From Thermococcus chitonophagus (GTDB lineage Archaea; Methanobacteriota_B; Thermococci; Thermococcales; Thermococcaceae), in assembly GCF_002214605.1 (NCBI RefSeq), contig NZ_CP015193.1, forward strand, positions 1,468,978-1,532,977: a DNA stretch of 64,000 nt. The letters run 5' to 3'. Positions 1-7,986 of this stretch are shown here, in pieces (positions within the stretch are counted from its first letter, which is position 1; each line of letters opens with the position of its first letter). The translations under genes and the position numbers were made by a program. Below the pieces are notes generated by a model, which made no database searches, was not told the DNA's origin, and was given only the letters and a program-made list of their open reading frames with translations.

Positions 1-533
1 AAGTTGTACATTACGGAAACCCTTGGGATTAAGCTCTCAACCAACGCTCCTTCGCTGTTCATGAATATCTTGTGCCAAACATGGTCAGAATATGCAAGAT
101 ACCTCATTGGCACCTTTATTCCAGTCCCCGTAACCTCCTCCTCGATCTTCTTTAGGAGTTCAAGCTTCTCTTCCGGAGGAACATCCCTAAAATCCTTCTT
201 CATCTTGACCTCGTACTTGACCTGGTGAAAGTACTCTTCGCTGAACTTTATCGGCTCTTTCCTGAGCTTTGAAGCAGATTTAGCAAGCTTTACAGCTCTT
301 TCAACAGCTTCAGCAACGCTCTCCTTAGTTAGGACGTTCGTGCTTGCGAAACCCATTCCGCCGTTGACGAGAACTCTAATTCCAATTCCCCTGTCAGAGA
401 GCAGGCTTAATCCCTCTGGAACACCATTCTTCATTGCAATTGAAGTTCCCTGTTTTTCCTCAAACCTTGCCTCCGCATACTCTGCCCCTAGATTTAGAGC
501 CCTCTCTACCGCGAACTCAACTAAGTCATGCAT
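1..533 (-). CDS. tldD: TldD/PmbA-type metalloprotease, N-terminal part (runs off the window)
   Basis: The minus-strand frame is open from an ATG at 533 to the window edge, about 177 codons without a stop. The N-terminus (MHDLVEFAVERALNLGAEYA, then a stretch about an imposed 'RGIGIRVLVNGGMGFAS') is typical of the TldD/PmbA family, which are zinc peptidases that degrade peptides in the cytoplasm. The catalytic zinc motif would lie beyond the window. The start at 533 is chosen over the ATG at 539 because GAGGTGA sits five bases before it. It is divergent from the MFS gene at 650, with a TATA-like sequence on each strand between them. Family assignment is by eye and fairly sure; substrate is unknown. 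Confidence 0.85.
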   Translation of the reverse strand, partial: MHDLVEFAVERALNLGAEYAEARFEEKQGTSIAMKNGVPEGLSLLSDRGIGIRVLVNGGMGFASTNVLTKESVAEAVERAVKLAKSASKLRKEPIKFSEEYFHQVKYEVKMKKDFRDVPPEEKLELLKKIEEEVTGTGIKVPMRYLAYSDHVWHKIFMNSEGALVESLIPRVSVMYN

Positions 534-649
534 GCTCATCACCTCGTAGTGGTGTATACATCTATGCGCTCGGAAGTATAAAAGTCTTTCCGTTAAGATT
601 TATATCGAAAGAGAAAAACTTAATAAAGATTCATGTGAAAAGCTAGGTC

Positions 650-1762
650 ATGGATTATGTTAAGCGTTTCTACATCTCCAGCCTACTTCATTTAACGTTT
701 TATTCTGGCTTTTACCTCATCTACCTCCAGTCGCTTTCATTATCAAAGTCCCAGATTGGGTTTTTGATAGGGCTTTCCTTGATTCTCGTTGCCCTCTTTG
801 AGATTCCAACTGGAATTGTCGCAGACAAGATATCAAAAAAGACTAGCGTCCTTCTGTCAAAGATACTTCTGATCCCAGGAACGCTACTCCTCTACTTGGC
901 TAACTCATTTTGGCATGTTCTTTTTGCAACTATATTCAACTCCCTCGCAGTAGCATTTCTTACTGGAGCGGAGACTGGTTGGCTCTACGAACTCCTTTCC
1001 CGGAATGGAAGGAGAGATGAGTATCCAAAGATCTACGGTAGGCTTAGAGCATTCGAAATGGCAGGTAGCTTCCTGGGTGCCACCCTGGGAGGGTTCATGG
1101 CAAGGCTCTTAGGCATGAGGGTGACAATTCTGCTGAGCGTCCCCTTCATCTTGATGTCCTTTTTGATAGTGCTCACAGTACCTTCCGATACCGCAAAGAG
1201 TAGGCTTCCTTATGGTTATCACCTAATAGAGACTTTTAGATTTCTGAGAAGCTCACGCGTGTTAACACTCCTCTTTGCATATGCAAGCTTAATAGGGCTA
1301 TCGCTGGCAAGCTTTACCTCCTTCATGCAACTCTACTTCTACGAATTTATGCCTTCAATACTTGGAGTATCTTGGCTTTTCGGCCTTTACACGCTAATCA
1401 ACGGAATTTCGTGGTACGTTGACGTTGGTGAAAATCGTAGGAAGGTTTTGTACATATACTCCCCAGTTTTAATTCCAGGTTTAACGGTATTGGCTGGACT
1501 AAGCTCTTGGTTCGGCTTTTTAACTTTGGTGTTGGGAAGTTTAATCTTTGCCCAAGCATTTAAGGAATGGCAGAGGGTATTCCAGGGAGCAATCCCCGAT
1601 GATAAGAGGGCAACTCTTGGCTCATTTTACTCATTATTCGCGTCTTTGATCAACGGAACTTATATCTCCCTCCTAGGAACAATACTTGGGAAAAATTGGA
1701 ATAAAAGCGGGGCTCGTGGTAGTTTCACTGATGTTCCTGGGGGCCGGGCTCGTGGTTCGTAA
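650..1762 (+). CDS. MFS transporter, apparently lacking its last membrane helix
   Basis: A 370-residue membrane protein of the major facilitator superfamily. About eleven hydrophobic segments can be traced, including a second helix followed by the loop 'FEIPTGIVADKISKK', which is the MFS motif A region. After the helix near residues 325-350 the protein ends in a polar tail (GKNWNKSGARG...) that is read from the 3' end of the convergent MFS gene, overlapping it by 38 bases. A normal 12-helix carrier would have one more helix, so the 3' end may have been lost by a small deletion. Substrate is unknown. A TATA-like GATTTATATC lies about 50 bases upstream. Confidence 0.75.
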   Translation: MDYVKRFYISSLLHLTFYSGFYLIYLQSLSLSKSQIGFLIGLSLILVALFEIPTGIVADKISKKTSVLLSKILLIPGTLLLYLANSFWHVLFATIFNSLAVAFLTGAETGWLYELLSRNGRRDEYPKIYGRLRAFEMAGSFLGATLGGFMARLLGMRVTILLSVPFILMSFLIVLTVPSDTAKSRLPYGYHLIETFRFLRSSRVLTLLFAYASLIGLSLASFTSFMQLYFYEFMPSILGVSWLFGLYTLINGISWYVDVGENRRKVLYIYSPVLIPGLTVLAGLSSWFGFLTLVLGSLIFAQAFKEWQRVFQGAIPDDKRATLGSFYSLFASLINGTYISLLGTILGKNWNKSGARGSFTDVPGGRARGS

Positions 1763-2966
1763 GCACGTCCCTATGGAACAGCCAGTAGTATAGCACAACT
1801 GCTCCCATTCCTACCCAGAGTAATGCCGAGACCTTCCATGCCCCTAAGTGATCAATCAGCGGACCGACGATAACTAAGCCTATGGGAACAGTTAGATTGG
1901 CCAGAACTCCCAAGGCTGAGAAAACTCTTCCCCTGAACTCCGTTGGAACGGCCCTCTGCAGGTTGGAGTTTATGGGGACGTTTATCATGGCATTCGACAT
2001 TCCCATTCCTATGCCCATCCCTATTAGGACGTAAAATGCAATGTCCCTGGGAATGGTGGAATACGGCGAGATAATCCAGATGAACGGTAGAAGAAGCATT
2101 CCATTCACCAACATCAGCTTGAATATATACCTCCCAGTCTTCCTTCCCAGGATTGTAGCTATCAGCACGTTTCCAAGCAGGGCACCGAGCATGAAAGAGC
2201 TCTCGACTATTCCAAACTGCTGACTTGAGAACTTCAGAACTTCCCTGAGTGAGTACGGCCATATTACTGCCCCGAATGGATTTCCAAAGGCGTTCATAGC
2301 TAAAGCAAAGGTAACCAGAACCATGAGATACCTGCTACTCCTTATGAACCTTATCCCCTCCACGAGATCCTCAATTACCTCGGAGAGATTCTCGATCTTT
2401 CTGCTCTTCCACTCGTACCTTATGAACACCTCAAACAGACCGGAGCCAAAAAAGCTTACCGAGTTAACCAGAATCGCAAGCTTTATTCCTCCAAAAGCGT
2501 AGATAAATCCACCTAAGGCCGGACCAATGAGCCTTGCCACTATTCCAGCGGACATTACTATTGAGTTGGCCCTTTCGAGATCCTCCTGTCTGACTAAATC
2601 CGGGTACATCGCAGACGTTCCTGCGGAGAAGAATGAGCTCATTATAGCCAGAACTACTTGAACTGCCAATAGCTCTTTTATCCCCAGGAAGTTGAAGGCA
2701 ACAACACCAAAGAGCAACGCTCCCCTCGCCAAGTCCAAACCTACCATTAAAGCTTTCCTGTTGTATCGATCTCCAATGACGCCGGCGATGGGCATCGTTA
2801 ATAGCGAGGGGATTAAGTCAGCTAACACGAAGAGAGTCATGATTTTAGCGCTGTGCGTTACGTCTAAAACGTACAGAGGTAAAGCTACTTCTTGAACTGC
2901 CCATCCAACCTGGGAAATGAACCTGCCAATGGCGAAGAGCCAAAAGTCCCTCCCAAGGGCTGGCAT
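1725..2966 (-). CDS. MFS transporter, probable multidrug-type exporter
   Basis: A full-length 12-helix MFS carrier of about 413 residues. The motif A loop reads 'GVIGDRYNRKALM' between helices 2 and 3, and the C-terminal half has the matching 'FRGRVFSALGVL' segment, as in the DHA3 / MFS_3 type exporters. I place the start at the ATG at 2966 rather than the upstream TTG at 2993, because GGGAGG lies nine bases before it. It is the last gene of a same-strand run after the ArsR, membrane and DUF4097 genes (gap of about 60 bases), so it may be an export function under that regulator. Substrate cannot be told from sequence. Confidence 0.8.
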   Translation of the reverse strand: MPALGRDFWLFAIGRFISQVGWAVQEVALPLYVLDVTHSAKIMTLFVLADLIPSLLTMPIAGVIGDRYNRKALMVGLDLARGALLFGVVAFNFLGIKELLAVQVVLAIMSSFFSAGTSAMYPDLVRQEDLERANSIVMSAGIVARLIGPALGGFIYAFGGIKLAILVNSVSFFGSGLFEVFIRYEWKSRKIENLSEVIEDLVEGIRFIRSSRYLMVLVTFALAMNAFGNPFGAVIWPYSLREVLKFSSQQFGIVESSFMLGALLGNVLIATILGRKTGRYIFKLMLVNGMLLLPFIWIISPYSTIPRDIAFYVLIGMGIGMGMSNAMINVPINSNLQRAVPTEFRGRVFSALGVLANLTVPIGLVIVGPLIDHLGAWKVSALLWVGMGAVVLYYWLFHRDVLTNHEPGPQEHQ

Positions 2967-3027
2967 TTTCACTAACCTCCCATAATTCTGCAATTAAATA
3001 ATTATTCAACTAAAGAATTGAAGAATG

Positions 3028-3669
3028 TTAGAACCTCTCAACAACCACGCTCCCGTTCACGGTGGAGACTTTGAGCTTGAACTCACCATCCTCAAAGTCA
3101 TCCACGTGAATTCTGCCATTAACCGCGCTAGCTAAAACTGTGACATCGCAAAGGTCACTCAGCCTAATCCTGACGCTTCCGTTCACAGTCGAAACTATTC
3201 CATCGCCTTCAATGTCCTCTATGTCAAGGCTTATTGAACCGTTCACTGCGGAAACTTCCAAGTCTTCAGCTAAAGCTATGCTCCCAGAAATTCCTCCATT
3301 AACGGTCGAAATTTCCGATACTCTTGCTTCTCTCAGCACTATTGAGCCGTTAACAGAGGTTATCTTTCTGGTCTTTGCCCCCTCTATGAGCACTGTTCCG
3401 TTTACGGTGGACGCAGTGACAAAAACGCTTTCAGGAACCTTAACTGTTATATCCGCCTTCCCCTTCAGATCCTTGTTTATTATTCCAAGGATTTTCTTTT
3501 TCTTGGGCTCCTCTTTGATTATCAACTTTTCACCTTCCTGCTTAATTTTCACGTCACACTCTCCCTCTATTATGTAGTCCACTTCAACGAAGTCCTCCTT
3601 ATGTTCCTCTACTGTTATCTTGCCGCTAACGCTGGAAACTATAACCTCCCTAACCTCCTCAAATATCAT
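3028..3669 (-). CDS. DUF4097-type beta-repeat protein
   Basis: A 213-residue protein built of short beta-strand repeats, each carrying a 'TVNG' or 'AVNG' turn (seven or so copies, for example STVNGSVRIRL and SAVNGRIHVDD). This is the pattern of the DUF4097/DUF2807 adhesin-like beta-helix families. There is no signal peptide or membrane segment, so it is probably cytoplasmic. It lies five bases after the 434-residue membrane protein, in the operon that begins with the ArsR regulator at 5381. In bacteria, DUF4097 proteins often sit with envelope-stress type regulators; the role here is not known. Confidence 0.7.
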   Translation of the reverse strand: MIFEEVREVIVSSVSGKITVEEHKEDFVEVDYIIEGECDVKIKQEGEKLIIKEEPKKKKILGIINKDLKGKADITVKVPESVFVTASTVNGTVLIEGAKTRKITSVNGSIVLREARVSEISTVNGGISGSIALAEDLEVSAVNGSISLDIEDIEGDGIVSTVNGSVRIRLSDLCDVTVLASAVNGRIHVDDFEDGEFKLKVSTVNGSVVVERF

Positions 3670-3673
3670 TTTC

Positions 3674-4978
3674 TCACCCCAGGAACTTCATTAGTTCATC
3701 CAAGAGCTCCTTAACCCTCCTGTTCAGCCTCGCCTTATCCACGCCAAGTCCCTCAATGACGTCCTCGCTCTGCTCCTCCACAATCTCCTTGGCCTTCTTG
3801 AGAACGAGCTTGAATGCTTCCTCGCTTTTTATCGTGTGTATACTATCCCCAATCCTTATCTTTACCTTTCCGTCCCTTGCCGAGATTATTGCATCCTCTA
3901 TCCTTATTTTCGCCGATCCCTTTCCAACGCTTATCGAGATATCCCCGGAAGAAAGGGAGACGTAGTTGTCCCCAACGGTTAGCTTTTCACTGCCGCTCCT
4001 ATAAGTTACCTTGTTCCCGACTATCTCTATCCTGAATTCGTCAGTCACTATGCTTAGCCTGTCATCAACCTTTGTGAGCTGGAAGCCGTTGCCAAGCTCC
4101 CTTATCGTGAACATCTCCCCCTTTATTTTCCTCGGCCTGCCATCGTGTATCTTTATTGGGCCAATCCTTACCTCTTCTCCCTCCGGAGTGCTTATGACTT
4201 CAAGGAACGGCAACTTGACATACTCAAAGCCATCTCCCTCGTACACTTTTATGAACCCTAGATCGATTATAGATTCAGCCTTGCCCTCGTATATTCTGGG
4301 GGAAAGCATTGAAGTCACTGTATCAACGAAGGCTGGGTTCGGGCTTACCTTCTTGCCCTCCAGGTTCAGCCTTGTCCATATCACCGTCGGCCCTACCAGC
4401 CTCTTTCTAACGGTTCCTATTGGGGTCTTGACTTCAACCGTGACATCTCCCTCAATGGCCCATCCAACTCTCTTCTTTCCAAACTTTATTGGGTAGGCCT
4501 TTCCGCTTCCCCTAACAACTATTCCATCGTACGTTAGTCCTGTGAACTCGTAGGCCTTCTTCTCTACCTTGGGCATAAAATCTCGTTTTCTCCTTATGGG
4601 AAAGTCAAACCTTGCCACAAGTAACCCGGCTATACCCAGGACTATTGAGTAAGCTAGGGCCTTCTTTGCCGTAATCGTGAATCCATAAATGGCCAACTCT
4701 GAGGGCAGACCAAGCCATCCACCAACGAATATGAACAGTGCCACTATGAAGAACGCCTTTGCAACTGCGAATATTATTCCGCTGAGCGTTATCCCAAGCC
4801 ATCTACCTACTCCTAAGAGCTCTATTATGAATATTAGCGCGATTATTGCCAAGGCAATTTGTTCGTTATATCTCTCCAAGTCTAGCCATCCTCTAAACAC
4901 CCAAATCACCAACAGAAGGGCTGTTATGCCCTTCAGGAAGTTCCTAATCCTAAACCTCAACCCCTCCTCCTCAAACAT
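3674..4978 (-). CDS. Conserved membrane protein with beta-rich soluble part (unknown function)
   Basis: 434 residues. Four hydrophobic segments occupy about residues 15-125, followed by a positively charged loop (DFPIRRKRDF) and a long soluble region that is rich in valine-isoleucine strands with alternating charged residues, suggesting a beta-helix like that of the next gene. The C-terminus (about 390-434) is helical and charged. The ATG overlaps the end of the ArsR gene by eight bases, so the two are translationally coupled. I do not recognise the family. Context suggests a membrane-bound sensor or structural partner of the DUF4097 protein. Confidence 0.65.
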   Translation of the reverse strand: MFEEEGLRFRIRNFLKGITALLLVIWVFRGWLDLERYNEQIALAIIALIFIIELLGVGRWLGITLSGIIFAVAKAFFIVALFIFVGGWLGLPSELAIYGFTITAKKALAYSIVLGIAGLLVARFDFPIRRKRDFMPKVEKKAYEFTGLTYDGIVVRGSGKAYPIKFGKKRVGWAIEGDVTVEVKTPIGTVRKRLVGPTVIWTRLNLEGKKVSPNPAFVDTVTSMLSPRIYEGKAESIIDLGFIKVYEGDGFEYVKLPFLEVISTPEGEEVRIGPIKIHDGRPRKIKGEMFTIRELGNGFQLTKVDDRLSIVTDEFRIEIVGNKVTYRSGSEKLTVGDNYVSLSSGDISISVGKGSAKIRIEDAIISARDGKVKIRIGDSIHTIKSEEAFKLVLKKAKEIVEEQSEDVIEGLGVDKARLNRRVKELLDELMKFLG

Positions 4979-5381
4979 TTTCCTCCACCTCTTCTAGAGC
5001 AGATAATATCTCCAATATCCTGAGGAACAACCTACCATCAGGGGTTATCTCGTACTTCTCCCCCTTCCTCACCATCCTGGTTTTCAAAAGGAGCTTTAGG
5101 TGATGTGAAACGGTAGGACTCTCAACTCCTAGTATCTCTTTAATCTCCTTGAAGCCCATAGGCCTCTCGGACAGCATCTTCAGGATTCTAATTCTGTCCG
5201 GATTAGCTAAAGCCTTAAGCATCTTAGCTGCCTTCTCTTCGTCAAGCTCCGGGAGCGTTTCGAGCTTTCTCTTCAGTCTTGCCTTTATTGATAGCATTAC
5301 TTCATCTATTGGGTCAATTCTCTCTTCAAGCACCTCCAGCCTCTTCTTCAGTTCCTCAAGTTGCTTCCTTAGATCCTCCAT
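4971..5381 (-). CDS. ArsR-family winged-helix regulator with N-terminal coiled coil
   Basis: 136 residues. Residues 1-40 form a leucine/glutamate heptad helix (LRKQLEELKKRLEVLEERI), and residues 50-125 are an ArsR/HTH_20 winged helix (LANPDRIRILKMLSERPMGFKEI, then a recognition helix around SPTVSHHLKLL and a wing ending in 'YEITPDGRLFLRIL'). No obvious metal-binding cysteines are present, so the signal is unknown. It heads the operon with the membrane, DUF4097 and MFS genes. A large dyad at 5392-5424 between its TATA box (around 5441-5455) and its ATG is a likely autoregulatory operator. Confidence 0.85.
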   Translation of the reverse strand: MEDLRKQLEELKKRLEVLEERIDPIDEVMLSIKARLKRKLETLPELDEEKAAKMLKALANPDRIRILKMLSERPMGFKEIKEILGVESPTVSHHLKLLLKTRMVRKGEKYEITPDGRLFLRILEILSALEEVEENV

Positions 5382-5391
5382 GATACCACCA

Positions 5392-5424
5392 GGTACAGAT
5401 TTTTGTAGTACAATTTTCTGTACC
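5392..5424. promoter_or_regulatory. 33-bp dyad operator upstream of the ArsR gene
   Basis: Outer arms GGTACAGA (5392-5399) and TCTGTACC (5417-5424) are perfect inverted repeats, and the centre contains TTGTAGTACAA, also symmetric, so the whole 33-bp block is a near-perfect palindrome about position 5408. It begins 10 bases before the ArsR start codon and lies just downstream of the TATA-like TTTATATACC (minus strand). A repressor bound here would block transcription start. Assignment to the ArsR protein is inference from position. Confidence 0.6.
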
Positions 5425-5486
5425 TAACTGGGTGCAAAGGTATATAAAAATTTATCTCCTTATTCAATGACAGAATTAATGAATTG

Positions 5487-5504
5487 TTCAATTATTTAAT
5501 TGAA
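5487..5504. promoter_or_regulatory. 18-bp AT-rich palindrome between asnB and the ArsR operon
   Basis: TTCAATTA-TT-TAATTGAA is a perfect dyad about 110 bases upstream of the ArsR start and 30 bases beyond the asnB stop. It could be a distal operator of the ArsR operon. AT-rich palindromes can arise by chance in this base composition, so confidence is low. Confidence 0.3.
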
Positions 5505-5533
5505 GAAAAGCGTCGGCTCTGGGAGGACTCTCA

Positions 5534-6982
5534 TCACCATTCAGGACCAATCCCTCTCCTCATCCGCTCAAACAAGTACTCAGCAAACTCCCTAAGCCTC
5601 ATTCCCCTCGATTTAGCTATCCTCTCTAATAGCTTTTGAGAGTTACTCCCATACTGCATGGCCTTTTTCTCTCTATAAGCAACATCCTGGGGAAGCCCCA
5701 TCTCAAGGGCTATCTCCCTCAGGATCTTTTTCCTGATCCCGTTCCCTATCTTCTCATTTAAGGGCACGTTAAGGGCTAGGACTGCAAATGAAAGGTCGAG
5801 GTAAGGATACCTAACCTCAACGCCGTTCAGCATCGAGACCTTATCGTCCCTAGCCAAATTCCTCTCGGCGAGCGTCTTAAAGTCCTCAATCATCAGCCCA
5901 GGGTTATCAAGGTACTTCGCGTATCCTCCGAACAGCTCGTCCGCACCCTGTCCACTTAGAAGAACTCTAATCCCATCTTCCCTCGCTAGTTTAGTGGAGA
6001 AGTAAAGGGGAATTGCTATGGCAAGGTTCATTGGGTTTGGCTCTTCCACAGCAAAGGCTACCTTCTCAACTACAGCCTTAATTTCCTCTCGTGAGAATAC
6101 GTACTCCCTAAGGGTAAGGCCGAGCTCCTCGGCAACTTTCCTTGCCCATTCAACATCTTTACTGTCTTCCGTCCCCGCAGTGTAAAGCACGACCTTCTTG
6201 GAAAACTTTGAGGCGAGAAGGGCTATGAGGGAGCTGTCCAAGCCTCCGGAAAATAGAATGCCAATTTCATCCCTAGTCCTGAGCCTAACAGAGTAGAGGA
6301 GGAGGTTCTTGAGGCCTTCACGATACTCAACTCCTCGGGTTTTGATTTCGAGGGGATCAAACACCTTCCACTTCCTTATTCCTCCCTTTGATAGCTCTAC
6401 GACTTCCCCAGGATTAACGGGAATTGCCTCCTCTCCGAGGGCCCACAGAACTTTCTTTTCAGACGCAAAGTGGCCGCTCGGCGAATAGTAAAGGGGCCTT
6501 ATACCTATCGGATCCCTAAAGAGGTAAATTTTATCTCCGTGTTTAAAAGCCACAGCATAATCCCCGTTGAGCATCCTCGTGGACTTCTCAACGGCATCCT
6601 TTGGATGAAGCCCCTTGTCATATATGAGGTACTCAAGGAGCCTTAGTATCACTTCACTATCTACATCGCTCTCGAAGCTCAAGCCCCTCTCGACTAGGAA
6701 CTCCCTAAGGTAGGCATGGTTGTATATCTCCCCATTGTGAACCAAAACGAGATCATTGTAGAAGGGTTGAGTGTAGCTCTTCGATCCAGTTATTGCTAAT
6801 CTGCACTGTACGAGAACGAATTCTCCTCCCCTAACATTCCTTACATCGCTAAAGTTACTTGATTTTAACACGAAGCCATCGCTCCAGACCCCAAAAGAAT
6901 CGGGCCCCCTATGCTTGCCTTTTTCTATCATTGTAACTATGCTCCTTGCCGATAGAGAGATTCCTCCAGCTATGAGGCACAT
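5534..6982 (-). CDS. asnB: Asparagine synthetase (glutamine-hydrolysing)
   Basis: 482 residues. It makes asparagine from aspartate, ATP and glutamine. The N-terminal glutaminase (Ntn) domain begins with the nucleophile Cys2 (MCLIAGG) and has the 'HNGEIYN' and 'GDYAVA' motifs (about residues 80-160). The synthetase domain carries the ATP pyrophosphatase loop 'FSGGLDSSL' (about residue 244) and 'SGQGADELFGGY' (about 345). Length is a little short of bacterial AsnB (about 550), as usual for archaeal forms. It is monocistronic, with a TATA-like TGTTAAATACTA upstream. Catalytic residues look complete. Confidence 0.93.
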   Translation of the reverse strand: MCLIAGGISLSARSIVTMIEKGKHRGPDSFGVWSDGFVLKSSNFSDVRNVRGGEFVLVQCRLAITGSKSYTQPFYNDLVLVHNGEIYNHAYLREFLVERGLSFESDVDSEVILRLLEYLIYDKGLHPKDAVEKSTRMLNGDYAVAFKHGDKIYLFRDPIGIRPLYYSPSGHFASEKKVLWALGEEAIPVNPGEVVELSKGGIRKWKVFDPLEIKTRGVEYREGLKNLLLYSVRLRTRDEIGILFSGGLDSSLIALLASKFSKKVVLYTAGTEDSKDVEWARKVAEELGLTLREYVFSREEIKAVVEKVAFAVEEPNPMNLAIAIPLYFSTKLAREDGIRVLLSGQGADELFGGYAKYLDNPGLMIEDFKTLAERNLARDDKVSMLNGVEVRYPYLDLSFAVLALNVPLNEKIGNGIRKKILREIALEMGLPQDVAYREKKAMQYGSNSQKLLERIAKSRGMRLREFAEYLFERMRRGIGPEW

Positions 6983-7060
6983 TGCACTTTAGGAGTAGTT
7001 GAAGAATGTAAAAACCTTAGCACTTCTCACGTGGATTAGTATTTAACATCTGTAAAATAT

Positions 7061-7474
7061 TCATGAACTCCTGTTCACTATTTTAACTTCAACCTCTACA
7101 ACTTTTCCATTCTCAAGCTTCCACGCCTTGTACTTCCCAGAGGAGTTAACTATGAGCCAAACAACTGGCCAAAGGTTCATCCCCCTTAGATCCTTACCGC
7201 TTGGAGTTGGAAGGCAGGAGAGATGGGAGTGGAATATTGCAAGGATCTCCAAGCCTCTATTCTCGGCATACTCTAAGGCCCTCAGCATTTCCTCAGGCTC
7301 CATTTCAAACTCTACCGGAGAATCAAGCCTGTTCTTGATGAACACCACTTCGCTAACTTCATTTCCCCTTCCAAGGAGGAAGCCACAAATCTCAACGGGA
7401 GAAGAGCTCGCCCTTTTAAGAATTTCCTCAATTATAGATTTGGGGAGAACGAGGGAAAATCGAAAGTCACTCAA
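7061..7474 (-). CDS. JAMM/MPN+ family metalloprotease (Mov34 type)
   Basis: About 137 residues. The zinc motif reads HSH, then seven residues, then S-x-x-D ([14 protein letters not shown]), with the upstream catalytic glutamate in '[11 protein letters not shown]'. This is the isopeptidase signature of archaeal JAMM1, which removes ubiquitin-like proteins from targets. I choose the TTG at 7474, with GAGGAG seven bases before it; this overlaps the stop codon of S8e and would couple the two genes. The longer in-frame ATG at 7549 lies deep within S8e. A beta-grasp Gly-Gly protein that could be its substrate family is encoded at 17144-17353. Confidence 0.8.
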   Translation of the reverse strand: MSDFRFSLVLPKSIIEEILKRASSSPVEICGFLLGRGNEVSEVVFIKNRLDSPVEFEMEPEEMLRALEYAENRGLEILAIFHSHLSCLPTPSGKDLRGMNLWPVVWLIVNSSGKYKAWKLENGKVVEVEVKIVNRSS

Positions 7475-7862
7475 TAGTCTTCTCCTCGAGGAGGATAGCG
7501 TTGACGACACCATCCTGGCCAGGCCTTGAAGTGACCTTAGCCTTCCCAAGCTCGGTCTCGATTATTGCGCCCCTGGTGATTATGTTTCTCCTCGCGAACT
7601 GCCTGTTTGCAGAGTTCTCGAGTACCCTAATGATCCTAACCTTCCTGCCCTTGCCGGTCTTGTCAAAGACGTTTGCATAAGCTGCAGCGGTCAATCTGAC
7701 CTTCCTGTTTCCTCCGTAAGTCCTTATGATCTTCCTCTTGTCCTGCTCGGCAACCCTTGTGTTAGCGGGCTCCCTACCGAGCTCCCTCTTCCTCTTCTTC
7801 CTCGCGAGTACAATCCTTCCACCTGAAGGCTTCTTAAGTGATCTTCCCTGCCAGATCGCCAT
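7467..7862 (-). CDS. rps8e: 30S ribosomal protein S8e
   Basis: 131 residues, matching archaeal S8e in length and sequence: [16 protein letters not shown] at the N-terminus, the conserved '[12 protein letters not shown]' centre and the basic '[13 protein letters not shown]' segment. It is part of the small ribosomal subunit of archaea and eukaryotes. GAGGTGA precedes the ATG, and a TATA element GCTTATAAAT (7899-7909, minus strand) lies about 40 bases upstream. The JAMM protease gene overlaps its end. Confidence 0.97.
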   Translation of the reverse strand: MAIWQGRSLKKPSGGRIVLARKKRKRELGREPANTRVAEQDKRKIIRTYGGNRKVRLTAAAYANVFDKTGKGRKVRIIRVLENSANRQFARRNIITRGAIIETELGKAKVTSRPGQDGVVNAILLEEKTIE

Positions 7863-7898
7863 TTAATCTCACCTCGCTATTCGGCATTCCAATGGGTT

Positions 7899-7909
7899 AT
7901 TTATAAGCT
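7899..7909 (-). promoter_or_regulatory. rps8e: Archaeal TATA box of the S8e/JAMM operon
   Basis: GCTTATAAATA on the minus strand, with a purine-rich BRE-like stretch (CACAAAAA) just upstream, lies 37-47 bases before the S8e ATG. Spacing fits a transcription start about 12-15 bases before the ATG. Confidence 0.6.
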
Positions 7910-7929
7910 TTTTGTGCTACTTACCATCT

Positions 7930-7950
7930 GGTTTAGATAGCCATCTAACC
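7930..7950. promoter_or_regulatory. Dyad upstream of the ABC exporter promoter
   Basis: GGTTTAGAT-AGCC-ATCTAACC is an inverted repeat (one unpaired base), and the same block also contains CCATCT twice. It abuts the BRE/TATA (AAATATTTATAG, 7954-7965) of the exporter operon that starts at 7987. Its place suggests a regulator that senses exporter substrates; the regulator is not in sight. Confidence 0.45.
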
Positions 7951-7986
7951 GATAAATATTTATAGAAACGGAATGGATGTACTAAC

